Source of the DNA: an uncultured Bacilli bacterium
GTDB lineage: Bacteria; Bacillota_I; Bacilli_A; RFN20; CAG-631
Length of the DNA stretch: 40,724 bases
Direction: 5' to 3'
NCBI GenBank assembly: GCA_947599835.1
Contig: CANQFQ010000012.1
Location: forward strand, 1 to 40,724
Shown: positions 8,193 to 18,000 of the stretch, piece by piece
Position numbering within the stretch: the first letter of the stretch is position 1
How the letters are laid out: each line of letters opens with the position of its first letter
Program-made: the position numbers and the translations under genes
The notes under the pieces: generated by a model
The model's database searches: none
What the model was told of the DNA's origin: nothing
Seen by the model: only the letters and a program-made list of their open reading frames with translations

Positions 8193-9953
8193 ATGGATAA
8201 AAAGTTTTTTAGTCTAGTTTGTCTTATCCTTTCTATTTTTATTCCTGGCTGTACGAAACATAATCATAGTGAGGAAAAACCTTATTATGAAGATCCCAAT
8301 TATGTAATGCAAGATCAAGCAAATGAAACAACGTTTTATGCGAGTGATATTTATGATGATTCCGGCATAAATGCTCGTAAAATTTATAAATTTAAGGCCA
8401 ATGTCAGTGATAAATATTATCTTAATTGTAATCCAGCATTAGAATTAAAATTATATGATGGGAATGGAAATTTAATCCATGATCATTGTTTAAATACCTC
8501 CATTCAGTTAATCAAAGATCGAAATTATTTTTTAGAGGTTCTAACTCAAAATCCAAATCAAGAATTTAAATTGGAATGTTATCCCATTTATAACACCAGA
8601 GTCACACCTTATCCGATTCAAAAAGAAAATATTGAATATAACCTTAAAGATAGTAAAAAAGACCCCTTACAACCGGCAAAATTAAATTATACAAAAAGAG
8701 AAGGGGGAACGTATTTGTATTCAAATGTTCCTGAAAGTATGCCCCAAGAAGTCGTGAATACCATACTAATGCAAAATAAGGACTTAAGTAATGAATGTTT
8801 TTTAACCTTTGAACATCAAAATAAAACAAATACCCAACAATTATATCTAGGGTATCGACTCAAAAATACACAAGAAAAAGATCTTTATATTACGATAATG
8901 AACGTAGGTTATCAAACAAAAGGGTCATGGTTGGGAGAAAAATCGTGGATGGATTATTATGGAGTTCAATTTGATATAGACCCTAGTCAGTTTGTTAATG
9001 ATCCAGAATTAGCTTGGTTTGATGCTTATTTAGGCTTTGATTTAAATTATCAACCCAAAGCATTTCATCCTATTACTTATAAGCTTCCTAAAGGAGAACA
9101 AATTTATATTATTGGGGGTACCACATATGATGCCTATCATCATATTAATGTGCGTCAAACTGCTGATATCTATGTAAATCAAGGGGCTTGTGTGAATGGT
9201 AATGTTCGCTTTAACATTACCAATGGTGTTGCGGTTGGCGAACTTTGTGTTTATGATAATATCAATAAAATTAATCAAGAAAATGTAAAGATTCAAAATT
9301 TACGAAGATATGGTGAAAATGATGATTTTGGCGGTAGAATCGGATATAGTCCAATTCATGGAGTGATTGATAATCATGCTTTTTGGGAATTTAATGATTT
9401 AACAACATCACAAAATCTTCCAGTGACTTATGAATCTTATTATGCTGATACGTTAAAAGCATCTTATGAACCTTTTGAACCTGTGACAGGTTGCTATAAT
9501 CATGTTAAATTGGGAACTTATTGGGAAACACATTTATCAGCTCAAGTACATCGTGATATTAATTTGATTGGCTCAGATATGGTAGATTTGCATGCGATCT
9601 GTGATGGAAAAGAGGTCATCCTTTCTAATTATATAGCTAATCCTACTGGTCAAATCTGGGATTTTGGAAATTGGATGATTGAATATCAGGATGTTTTTAC
9701 CTTTGTCAATAATGGCAATCAAACGCGTAAAGTGCAATGCTATGTACTGAGTGATTATGGTTCTATTTTTTATAATGTAAAATCCTTAGAGGATGAGTTG
9801 TATTATTCTAGTGCTACTGCTATTCGTTGTACAGGAAGAGTTCCACTTGTAGAATATACGATTGCGGCGCATAGTGTTGAAAGTGTTGTATTGCAATATG
9901 TATTGCCGGCGAATACCTCGGGTGGGGTCATTCATTATGTCACTTTAATTTAA
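8193..9953 (+). CDS. Secreted lipoprotein of unknown function
   Basis: A 586-residue protein with a type II signal peptide and lipobox FIPGC (Cys20), followed by a short His/Glu-rich linker. The body contains many aromatic residues and beta-prone stretches, for example YKFKANVSDKYYLNC near residue 65, which resembles the strands of carbohydrate-binding or pre-peptidase-type sandwich domains. I do not recognise a family. TAGGAG at 8179-8184 is 8 nt before ATG 8193. It has its own promoter and is separate from the operon upstream. There is no clear terminator after it. Secretion and lipidation are well supported, function is not. Confidence 0.7.
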   Translation: MDKKFFSLVCLILSIFIPGCTKHNHSEEKPYYEDPNYVMQDQANETTFYASDIYDDSGINARKIYKFKANVSDKYYLNCNPALELKLYDGNGNLIHDHCLNTSIQLIKDRNYFLEVLTQNPNQEFKLECYPIYNTRVTPYPIQKENIEYNLKDSKKDPLQPAKLNYTKREGGTYLYSNVPESMPQEVVNTILMQNKDLSNECFLTFEHQNKTNTQQLYLGYRLKNTQEKDLYITIMNVGYQTKGSWLGEKSWMDYYGVQFDIDPSQFVNDPELAWFDAYLGFDLNYQPKAFHPITYKLPKGEQIYIIGGTTYDAYHHINVRQTADIYVNQGACVNGNVRFNITNGVAVGELCVYDNINKINQENVKIQNLRRYGENDDFGGRIGYSPIHGVIDNHAFWEFNDLTTSQNLPVTYESYYADTLKASYEPFEPVTGCYNHVKLGTYWETHLSAQVHRDINLIGSDMVDLHAICDGKEVILSNYIANPTGQIWDFGNWMIEYQDVFTFVNNGNQTRKVQCYVLSDYGSIFYNVKSLEDELYYSSATAIRCTGRVPLVEYTIAAHSVESVVLQYVLPANTSGGVIHYVTLI

Positions 9954-10079
9954 TTTTTTTAATGGTTTATCTTTAACGAATGCATCGGTTAAGTTTGCTA
10001 AAATTTCAATAGTAAATACTTTTTTATAGGATAGAGTCATTGTTCAGCGATTTTTATACTATCTTTTGAAAATAACTAC

Positions 10080-10109
10080 TTGACGATTTTCCTTTTGATG
10101 TGTTATATT
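10080..10109 (+). promoter_or_regulatory. Promoter of the infC-rpmI-rplT operon
   Basis: TTGACG (10080-10085) and TATATT (10104-10109) with an 18-bp spacer, plus TGT before the -10 (extended -10). Transcription would begin near 10116. Confidence 0.8.
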
Positions 10110-10115
10110 ATTTAA

Positions 10116-10257
10116 GCAACAAAAGTTGTGGAAAGCAGAGGCACCCGCTTCTCACCTGATTGCGTGTAGTAATAGGTCAATGTCACAAACCAATAAAGTT
10201 TTGAGATTCTAAGGGTGCAAATTGCATCCTTTTATTTTATAAAGAGAGGTGTTTATT
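10116..10257 (+). promoter_or_regulatory. Ribosomal protein L20-type leader with transcription attenuator
   Basis: A 140-nt untranslated leader containing the structured segment around AGGCACCCGCTTCTCACCTGA (10140-10160) typical of Firmicutes infC leaders, then an internal terminator (10211-10240). In B. subtilis, L20 binds this leader and promotes termination, so that excess L20 shuts down its own operon. The same logic is inferred here from position and sequence; the folding was not computed. Confidence 0.75.
10211..10240 (+). terminator. Attenuator hairpin in the infC leader
   Basis: AAGGGTGCAA and TTGCATCCTT pair with one G-U wobble and are followed by a T-rich run. It lies upstream of the first gene, as expected for a leader attenuator. 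Confidence 0.75.
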
Positions 10258-10785
10258 ATTAACAACGAGATGCCCAAAAAAGAAGAATATTTAGTCAACG
10301 AAAAAATTCGTTTTCCTCAAGTTTTAGTAATTGCTGCAAATGGGGATTCATTAGGCGTTAAAAGTCGTGCAGAGGCTTTAGCCATTGCAAGAGATGCTGA
10401 ATTAGATTTATTATGTGTAGCACCTAATGCAACGCCACCGGTTTGTCGGTTATTAAATTTTGGAAAATATCGTTATGAACAAGAAAAGAAACAAAAAGAA
10501 ATTCGTAAGAAAGCGGTTCGAATTGATACAAAAGAAATTCGTTTATCTCCTGTCATTGATCGTCATGATAGCGAAACCAAAGCACGTCATGCATGTCGGT
10601 TTTTAAAGGATGGAGATAAAGTTAAAGTCACTGTTCGGTTCCGTGGTAGACAATTATCTCACCCTGAAATTGGTGAAAAGATTCTTGCGGAATTTATTGA
10701 ATTATGTAGTGAAGTCGGTATGGTTGAAAAGGCGCCCGTTTTAGATGGTAAATTTTTAATTGCCATACTCGCACCAAAAAAATAA
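10258..10785 (+). CDS. infC: Translation initiation factor IF-3 (ATT start)
   Basis: A protein of about 175 residues with the IF-3 N-domain ([13 protein letters not shown]...[13 protein letters not shown]), the conserved [23 protein letters not shown] segment leading into the lysine-rich linker, and the C-domain with [14 protein letters not shown] and the [13 protein letters not shown] motif. IF-3 prevents premature subunit joining and rejects non-standard start codons. The AGAGGTG ribosome binding site overlaps GTG 10249, too close to be the start; ATT at 10258 (or 10255) has correct 6-nt spacing. ATT/ATA starts are conserved in infC and allow IF-3 to repress its own synthesis. First gene of infC-rpmI-rplT. 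Confidence 0.95.
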   Translation: MNNEMPKKEEYLVNEKIRFPQVLVIAANGDSLGVKSRAEALAIARDAELDLLCVAPNATPPVCRLLNFGKYRYEQEKKQKEIRKKAVRIDTKEIRLSPVIDRHDSETKARHACRFLKDGDKVKVTVRFRGRQLSHPEIGEKILAEFIELCSEVGMVEKAPVLDGKFLIAILAPKK

Positions 10786-10805
10786 TTATAGAGGAGGAAA
10801 CATTC

Positions 10806-11000
10806 ATGCCAAAAATGAAAACAAAAAGAGCCTTAGCAAAAAGAGTTAAAGTGACAGGCAGCGGAAAGTTAAAAAGAAAATGTGCTTATATGTCCCATTT
10901 AGCACCAAGAAAAACGCATAAACAAAAAAGACACCTTAGAAAAGCTAGATTAGTATCACCTAGTGATTACAAACGTATCAAGCAATTATTACAAGGTTAA
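10806..11000 (+). CDS. rpmI: 50S ribosomal protein L35
   Basis: A 64-residue, very basic protein with the L35 signature: [13 protein letters not shown] at the N-terminus, the [14 protein letters not shown] turn, and a Lys/Arg-rich [10 protein letters not shown] helix. It is a structural component of the large subunit. GAGGAGG precedes ATG 10806. It lies 20 bases after infC and 18 before rplT in the universally conserved order. Confidence 0.98.
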   Translation: MPKMKTKRALAKRVKVTGSGKLKRKCAYMSHLAPRKTHKQKRHLRKARLVSPSDYKRIKQLLQG

Positions 11001-11018
11001 TTATAGGGAGGAATCAAC

Positions 11019-11381
11019 ATGAGAGTAAAAGGTGGACCAGCCACAAGAAATAGACGTAAAAAAATCTTAAAATTAGCTAAAGGCTATCGTGGTGCTAAAC
11101 ATGCTTTATTTAGAGTTGCCAATCAACAAGTGATGAAATCTTTAAGCTATGCTTATAGAGATCGTCGTCAAGTAAAAAGAGATTTCCGTAAATTATGGAT
11201 TGTTAGAATTGGTGCAGCAGCAAAACAATGTGATTTTTCATATAGCAAATTAATGTATGGTTTGAAATTAGCTAATATTCAAATTAATCGTAAAATGTTA
11301 TCAGAAATTGCAATTCATGATTTTGCAAGTTTTGCTAAATTAGTTGATACTGCTAAAAAGGCCATTGCAAAGAAAAAATAA
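11019..11381 (+). CDS. rplT: 50S ribosomal protein L20
   Basis: A 120-residue basic protein with the L20 pattern: [25 protein letters not shown], then [21 protein letters not shown] and [14 protein letters not shown]. It is an early assembly protein of the 50S subunit binding 23S rRNA, and in Firmicutes it is the repressor that acts on the leader of this operon. AGGGAGG ribosome binding site; last gene before a terminator. Confidence 0.98.
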   Translation: MRVKGGPATRNRRKKILKLAKGYRGAKHALFRVANQQVMKSLSYAYRDRRQVKRDFRKLWIVRIGAAAKQCDFSYSKLMYGLKLANIQINRKMLSEIAIHDFASFAKLVDTAKKAIAKKK

Positions 11382-11393
11382 ATTGAAATAAGG

Positions 11394-11443
11394 GCTGTGA
11401 AAAAACCTAACTTTTAAAAAAAGCGAGGTTTCACAGCTTTTTT
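11394..11443 (+). terminator. Terminator of infC-rpmI-rplT
   Basis: GCTGTGAAA...CCT (from 11394) pairs with AGGTTTCACAGC (ending 11437), with a short A bulge, followed by six T. Confidence 0.85.
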
Positions 11444-11584
11444 ATTTATATTTTAATTTTTTTATGAATTATTTTGTAAAAATTAGAATTTGCTTTTGCG
11501 ATTTATGAAATAATTTTTATTTAAAAAATATAAATTATCCGATCTTTTTTGGTTTTCTAAAAATATCATAAATGTATCTAACAA

Positions 11585-11613
11585 TTTTATGCAAAATATG
11601 ATAGAATTATAAT
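11585..11613 (+). promoter_or_regulatory. Probable pnp promoter
   Basis: TATAAT at 11608-11613, with a poor -35 (TTTTAT at 11585-11590, 17-bp spacer). The call rests mainly on the perfect -10 and its position 25 bases before the pnp start. Confidence 0.45.
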
Positions 11614-11638
11614 GTTTGAAAAATATTGAGGTGAAAAA

Positions 11639-13798
11639 ATGAAAAAAGTATTTAGTTTAGAGTTTGAAGGAAGAACTCTAAAAGTGGAAGTTGGAGAACT
11701 TGCCAAACAAGCGAACGGTGCCGCTTTAGTCCGTTATGAAGATACTGCTATTCTTTCGACAGCCTGTTGTGCAAAAGAAGCCAAAACAGGAATTGATTTC
11801 TTTCCATTAACCGTTTCTTTTGAAGAAAAATTATATTCTGTCGGAAAAATACCAGGTTCTTTTTTAAGAAGAGAAGGTCGACCAAGTGAACATGCAATTT
11901 TAACGGCTCGTATTATTGATCGGCCCATTCGACCTTTATTTGATGAAAATTTCAGAAATGAAGTACAAATTGTCAATTATGCATTATCTGTAAATCCAGA
12001 TATTACACCTGAAATGACTGCTTTATTTGGTTCAAGTTTAGCTTTATGTATTTCTGATATTCCATTTACCACACCGGTTGCAGGGGTAAAAGTGGGTTAT
12101 ATTGATTCAAAATTTGTTGTCAATCCAACCCGTGAACAAATGGAAAAATCATTAATTGATTTAACGGTTGCTGGAACCAAAGAAGCCATTAATATGGTGG
12201 AAGCTGGCGCTAAAGAAGTCAGTGAAGAATTGATGCTTGAAGCATTAATGTTTGGTCATGAACAAATTAAAAAATTAGTTGCCTTTGAAGAACAAATTAT
12301 TGCAGAAATTGGCAAAGAAAAAATGCAAGTAGAAATGTTTCAAATTGATCCAGTCATTCAAGAAGAAGTCTTTAAAAAATGCAAAGCTGATTTAGTGGCT
12401 GCATGTCGTATTGAAGGAAAACTTGCAAGATATAATAAAATTGATGAATTAACCCAAAAGGTTATTGATGAATATGAAGCAAAAACCTATGAAAGCGATG
12501 AACAACATGACTATGTTATGAAACAAGTTGAAACCATTACCCATGATATTGTAAAAGATGAAGTTCGTCGTCTAATTTCCGTAGATAAAATTAGACCTGA
12601 TGGTCGAAAGTTAGATGAAATTCGTCCTTTAGATTCACAAGTGGATATTTTAGAAAGAGTGCATGGTAGTGCTTTGTTTACTCGTGGTGAAACTCAAGTT
12701 TTATCCATTACAACTCTAGGAGCTTTAGGAGATCAACAAATTTTAGATAATTTGACACCGGATGAAGAATCTAAACGATTTATGCATCATTATAATTTCC
12801 CACCTTTTTCAGTAGGTGAAGTGGGTAGAATGGGCAATCCTGGTCGTCGTGAAATCGGCCATGGAGCCTTAGGAGAAAGGTCTTTATTACAAGTTATGCC
12901 TTCTGAAGAAGAATTTCCTTACACCGTAAGGGTCGTTTCCGAAGTTTTAGAATCTAATGGATCTTCTTCGCAAGCTTCGATTTGTGCCGCTACGATGTCT
13001 TTAATGGCAGCCGGTGTTCCTATTAAAAGACCCGTTGCCGGTGTCGCTATGGGATTAATTTCTACAGGTGATTTAAACGATCCAAATTGTCCTTATACCA
13101 TTTTAACGGATATTCAAGGTCAAGAAGATCACTATGGAGATATGGATTTTAAAGTTTCCGGTACGACAGAAGGAATTACGGCTTTACAAATGGATATTAA
13201 AATCAAAGGAATTACGAAACAAATCTTTGAACAAGCTTTAGCACAAGCGCATAAAGGTCGCTTAGAAATCTTAGACAATATGATGCAAGCCATTTCTGAA
13301 GTACGACCTGATGTCTCTAAATATGCCCCTAAATTAAATCAATTTATGATTAATCCTGATAAGATCAGAGATGTCATTGGTCAAGGGGGTAAAGTCATTA
13401 ATGATATCATTGAAAAATGTGATCAAGTAAAAATTGATATCTCCGATGATGGTAGAGTTGTCATTTATCATCAAGATCGAGAAATGATTAATAAAGCCAC
13501 CCGTATGATTGAAGCCATTGTTCGTGAAGCAAAGGTAGGCGAAATTTTTGATGCCCAAGTGGTTCGCATTGAAAGTTATGGTGCTTTTGTTGAATTATTT
13601 GAAGGTACCGATGCTTTATTACATGTTTCAAAAATCGCCCATGAACGCGTCAATCATCCTAAAGATGTTTTAAAATTAAATCAAAAAATCAGAGTCATTG
13701 TGACGGATATTGATGATAAAGGTCGTGTGAATGTATCGGCAAAAGATTTACTTCCAAAACCTGTTGAAGATAAAAAAGAAACAGAAAAAAATAAATAA
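11639..13798 (+). CDS. pnp: Polyribonucleotide nucleotidyltransferase (PNPase)
   Basis: A 719-residue phosphorolytic 3'-5' exoribonuclease of full family length. Domains in order: first RNase PH domain (about 5-145, [24 protein letters not shown]), an alpha-helical segment, second catalytic RNase PH domain (about 310-460, with [10 protein letters not shown], the [15 protein letters not shown] and SNGSSSQAS motifs), a KH domain (about 555-610, [11 protein letters not shown] with the GxxG loop) and an S1 domain (about 620-695, [19 protein letters not shown]). It works in mRNA turnover, usually as a trimer and often within a degradosome. GAGGTG ribosome binding site. Monocistronic or joined by the next gene after 77 bases. 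Confidence 0.98.
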   Translation: MKKVFSLEFEGRTLKVEVGELAKQANGAALVRYEDTAILSTACCAKEAKTGIDFFPLTVSFEEKLYSVGKIPGSFLRREGRPSEHAILTARIIDRPIRPLFDENFRNEVQIVNYALSVNPDITPEMTALFGSSLALCISDIPFTTPVAGVKVGYIDSKFVVNPTREQMEKSLIDLTVAGTKEAINMVEAGAKEVSEELMLEALMFGHEQIKKLVAFEEQIIAEIGKEKMQVEMFQIDPVIQEEVFKKCKADLVAACRIEGKLARYNKIDELTQKVIDEYEAKTYESDEQHDYVMKQVETITHDIVKDEVRRLISVDKIRPDGRKLDEIRPLDSQVDILERVHGSALFTRGETQVLSITTLGALGDQQILDNLTPDEESKRFMHHYNFPPFSVGEVGRMGNPGRREIGHGALGERSLLQVMPSEEEFPYTVRVVSEVLESNGSSSQASICAATMSLMAAGVPIKRPVAGVAMGLISTGDLNDPNCPYTILTDIQGQEDHYGDMDFKVSGTTEGITALQMDIKIKGITKQIFEQALAQAHKGRLEILDNMMQAISEVRPDVSKYAPKLNQFMINPDKIRDVIGQGGKVINDIIEKCDQVKIDISDDGRVVIYHQDREMINKATRMIEAIVREAKVGEIFDAQVVRIESYGAFVELFEGTDALLHVSKIAHERVNHPKDVLKLNQKIRVIVTDIDDKGRVNVSAKDLLPKPVEDKKETEKNK

Positions 13799-13875
13799 AT
13801 TCATTAGACATTATGATTCATAAAATAAGAATCATCACATAAAAAAATAAAAATTGAAGAGAAGGAGGATGTTAC

Positions 13876-14688
13876 ATGTATCAATTCGATATCAATTATA
13901 CAAATAAAGAATATATGGAATATTATAAATATGTTCTTATCACTAGAAAAATTATTCGTACGATTATATTTATGGCATTATTTATTGCAATTGCTATCAT
14001 TTGGTGGGTGGATCCAACCAAAAAAACCAGTGGAAATTTTATTCCCATTTTTTCACTTGCTTTTTCCATTATTGTTCCATTAAGTAATTTAATTTATATT
14101 CCATTATTAAAAAGACAATTAAAATTAAGAGATGCTGAAGTTAAAAGCATTAAAATTGGTTTAACTTTTACGGATCAAGAAATTATTTATGAAAATTTAA
14201 CTACACCTGTACAAGCGGAAGAAAATACGTCTTCTGAAACGACAGACATTGAAGAAGATAAAAAAGAAGAAACAGTACCAAATGAAAATGCCAATGAAGT
14301 TCTTCAAGAAGAGGAAAGTCAATATGAACAAGAAGAACCTCAACCAGAACCACAAAGAACCTTTACGTTACATTATAATAATTTTTATGAAGTTACGGCT
14401 ACGAAAAATTTAGTAATGATGTCTTTGGATCATCAAACCGTCATAATTATTCCAAAAAGAACAATTACGGTCGGAACGATCGATGAATTTATTACTTTTT
14501 TAGCAAGTAAGATTCCAGCTAGAAGATTCAAAATTAAAGGTGTGAAGTCAACCTATCAAGCTGAAAATCCTTCTTTTGATGAAGTTGAAAAAAGTGAGCC
14601 AGAACAAACCAATTCAGTCGATTCTGTCGATTCTAAAGAAATTGTTAAAGAAGATGGAGAAGAAAAAAAGGATCATCCTCAAGAATAA
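13876..14688 (+). CDS. YcxB-like membrane protein with acidic insert
   Basis: A 270-residue protein with two membrane helices (about residues 30-50 and 58-80) and a cytoplasmic C-terminal domain. FYEVTATKNLVMM...HQTVIIIPKRTI (about 178-206) matches the YcxB-like domain, whose function is unknown. Between the two halves of that domain (about 112-160) sits a Glu/Gln-rich low-complexity stretch, and the C-terminus is also acidic; both are likely disordered. AAGGAGG at 13862-13868 gives a good start at ATG 13876, and a strong terminator follows. The family call is moderate; no pathway can be inferred. Confidence 0.65.
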   Translation: MYQFDINYTNKEYMEYYKYVLITRKIIRTIIFMALFIAIAIIWWVDPTKKTSGNFIPIFSLAFSIIVPLSNLIYIPLLKRQLKLRDAEVKSIKIGLTFTDQEIIYENLTTPVQAEENTSSETTDIEEDKKEETVPNENANEVLQEEESQYEQEEPQPEPQRTFTLHYNNFYEVTATKNLVMMSLDHQTVIIIPKRTITVGTIDEFITFLASKIPARRFKIKGVKSTYQAENPSFDEVEKSEPEQTNSVDSVDSKEIVKEDGEEKKDHPQE

Positions 14689-14706
14689 TTCTTATATTTA
14701 AAATAA

Positions 14707-14735
14707 AAAGCATCGCATTTGCGATGCTTTTTTTG
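14707..14735 (+). terminator. Terminator after the YcxB-like gene
   Basis: AAAGCATCGCA and TGCGATGCTTT form a nearly perfect 11-bp stem with a minimal loop, followed by T residues. The structure may work in both directions. Confidence 0.9.
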
Positions 14736-14941
14736 TAAAATGAATGTTTTTAAGGGAAAAAAGTTTTTTTAATCCCTATGATAAATGATGGGAAGTAATT
14801 TTTTTAAATGTCGCAAGATTCATTTTTTTCATGTTTTTTTAATTCATATATTTTTTATAGAAATTTTTTCCATAAAAAGATGGTTTGACGGGTAAATTTT
14901 GCTATGAATTATTGGAAAAAAATGACAAAATAAGAAATTTG

Positions 14942-14972
14942 TTGACAAAAATCGGGGGGGGGGATTTATAAT
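14942..14972 (+). promoter_or_regulatory. Poly-G promoter of the giant surface protein locus (candidate phase-variable)
   Basis: A perfect TTGACA (14942-14947) and perfect TATAAT (14967-14972) are separated by 19 bp: AAAATC, ten G, ATT. With G8 the spacer would be the ideal 17. G or C tracts in this position control phase variation by slipped-strand mispairing in Neisseria porA and Bordetella fim promoters. At G10 the promoter is expected to be weak. The homologous layout recurs at 27432-27458. Confidence 0.75.
14954..14963 (+). repeat. Homopolymeric G10 tract in promoter spacer
   Basis: Ten consecutive G in otherwise very AT-rich DNA. It is the longest G run I see in the window and lies exactly between two consensus promoter hexamers. 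Confidence 0.9.
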
Positions 14973-15076
14973 TTTATCGAAAATTATAGCGCTAAGTATT
15001 TTTTTATAGTGCAAATTAGATGGAACTCAAACATTTTCATATTATCCAAATAAAAACATTCTCGGAGGGGAGTAAA

Positions 15077-18000
15077 GTGAAAAAAAGAATTTTTAGTTTT
15101 GTTTTTATATTTTTTAGCTTAATTTTAATTAGTTTAATAATTACTAATTTCTCTAACGTAAACGTAAATTCATTATATGCTTATAATACTGAACCTGATT
15201 TAGATACTTTAATCGACCTTTCGTTAGATTCCAATGGAAAATTTAATAATGAAGAAGTAAATAAATTCATGGTTGCTTTATTAGGTGATGATGGTGCAAC
15301 TTATGGAAAGTTGTATAGTGCCGTTGAGAAAAAATCATATAATTCATCTGATTTTAGTAATACAAATGCAGTCGATGTTAAAATCAATGACCATGCTTAC
15401 ATGGCCGTTTATTTAACTATGAATAAAGACAAAGCTCCAGTCGTTACTTTTTATGAAACCTTTGCTAGTGATAGAGCTCAATTTAGTAATTATAGTGCTT
15501 ATAGCACAAACCTTGATGATGACACTTATCCTTCTTCTCTTTATGGGACTAGTTATATTAGGAATTATTTGGTTGGAAGTCCTTATTCTGCGGATGGGAC
15601 AACACTTTTTGATGCAACATCTGCTAAAAAGACTCAAAGCCCTATTTATCGTAATTTTATCGAAAAATATGATTTGTATTTAGATACCCCATCTGAAGTT
15701 GGTTATCAAGAAGATGAAAGCCAATTTAATACATTGGGAAAATATAATGCATCTTATGGTACCGATTCGAAGTATGTAAATGAGCAATATGAAAATATTA
15801 CCCACAATCCATATTATGATGCTTGGAAAGATGATAAAATTTGGATTCCATCTTCATCTGAAATAGGAATGAACTCTGAACATTTTAGTAACCCAGGTTA
15901 TAATGGCATTTGGGGCCTTACGGCACCACAACGTGCTGGTATGTCTGCCATTTGGCTTCGTTCAGCTTTATATTATCACGATGATAGTTTGGGCGATGGC
16001 ACTTGGTACTTACCTGAAGATCAATTTGCAGATGGTACGAACCATGCTCACCCTACAACCAACATTGTAGGTATAAGAATTGCATTCCATTTAAATCTTG
16101 AACATGTAATGGAAAACATTAATAGCCGAACAGTTATTAAACGCCCAGAAGCCAAAATTGATGGTGATGTTGCGAGTGAAACAACTATAGATTATCCAAA
16201 TCAATCTAATAGTATTGAATTTGAAAATTTTGATTTCAATAGTTTAACATATAAAGTTTATTATTATAGCGAAGAATCAGATATAGACCAAGATGAAGGA
16301 TTAGATGTAACTGATTCATCTTATTTTGAATTTGAAAATGCGAATAAGAATCTATTATTCCATACACCTCACAACGCTCCTATTGGTACATATATTTTAA
16401 AAGCTTATCCACAAGCTGCAAACATGTGGAAAAACACGGCATTACATGAAGAACAAGAAATTGCAAGAATTAATGTTAAAAAAGGAAAGATATCTAAACC
16501 AACATGTGAAACTATATCTGATGAAGTCACTTATCCAGATGCTTATGGTGGTGCAGATACAAGTAATGACTTAAAAATTTCTAATATTAATTTAGATACT
16601 ATTGATTATCGTGTTGTTCGCGATGAAAGTGAAGTAGCAAAAGAATTATATGTTGTTGAAGGGAAAGGCAATTTACTATATTTTAAGATTCCTGAACAAT
16701 CGCCTAAAGGTAATTATCGATTAATGGTAAAACCTAAAGAAAATTATGTTTGGACAAGTGAGGATATTGATAATGAAACAAGGAATGAAATTGAAGTATG
16801 CAATATTCAAGTTAAAGGTGCTACGATTGAATTAAATACTGATGCTATAACTGGCTATGTAGCTGAAAGTAGTCATGATGATGTAATTCAAATCAACCAT
16901 TATTTTGATAGTGATTATCAAACTCAAGGTGGAAAAAGTCATTCAAGAACATTTGAAACAAGTTGGTTTAATGTGATCGGTGATTTTTTAGCATCTATTC
17001 AATATTGTGTGGATAGTGACAATAATTTTGATACTGTTGAATCCTATGTTTGGTCTGATAGTATTGATCCAGTAACGGAAATTGGTAAACATTATTATTA
17101 CCTAAAAGTAAATTGTGAAAACCACGAAGAAAGAATATTTAAAGTTCAGTATGAAGTAATAAATGAAACGGCGACCATTGTTTTCAAGAAAAATAAAACC
17201 CACGTTTATGATGGCACCGGTGCAGATGATTTAAATGAAGAAAGATTATGGAATGAAATTGAAGAAGTAAAAGATTTCCATTATGAAGAAAAAGAATTAA
17301 CTACCGAAGACGCTATCACTCGATTAAAACAAATGATTCGTTTATTTGTTGTAGATGATAGACAAGAAGAATTAACTTCCCAAAAAGCCGGAAATTTCAC
17401 AATTAAATATGAATCTAAAATCGATGGTGATCTAGAAACTTATTATCAATTTATTATAGAAAATCCAGAATATGAAATCACTAAAGCAAATGACAATGCA
17501 TGGACTACTGAATTTAATCGAACGAAGACCACTTATGGTGATCTTAGTGATACATCGATCATCATGCCTACTGCAAAATATGGAACACCAACCGTTAGTT
17601 ATTATAAAGATAAAGACTGCTATGAACCATTAGAAGTGGGAGATAATCCAAATGATTTCTTTAAAAAGGCTGATGCAGGAACCTATTATGCTAAAGCTGA
17701 AGTATTAGAAACCGGAAGTTATAATGGTCTATCACAAGTTTATTCCATTATTATTTCTAAGGCTGATGATGCATTAGTTGATGGGGATTTTGATGTTACT
17801 GATTTTAATTATGGTCATCCTTTCGACGAAACCAAACCAAAAGTTAAAAGTAATAGTGAAGTAACCATCAAATATTATCGTGATGAAGCTTGTGAAAACG
17901 AAATATCGTATGATGAATTAAAAACAGCTTCTAAAGGTACCTATTATGGTAAAGTGATTGTTGAAGAATCAACCAATTATAATGCCTTTGAATATAAATT

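Noticed and set aside
13811-13842. Hairpin ATGATTC/GAATCAT after pnp as a terminator
   Set aside because: It has no T run after it on the plus strand. It may be an mRNA structure, but I could not support termination.
14954-14963. G-quadruplex
   Set aside because: One G run cannot form an intramolecular quadruplex, and no neighbouring G tracts are present. The promoter-spacer position explains the run better.
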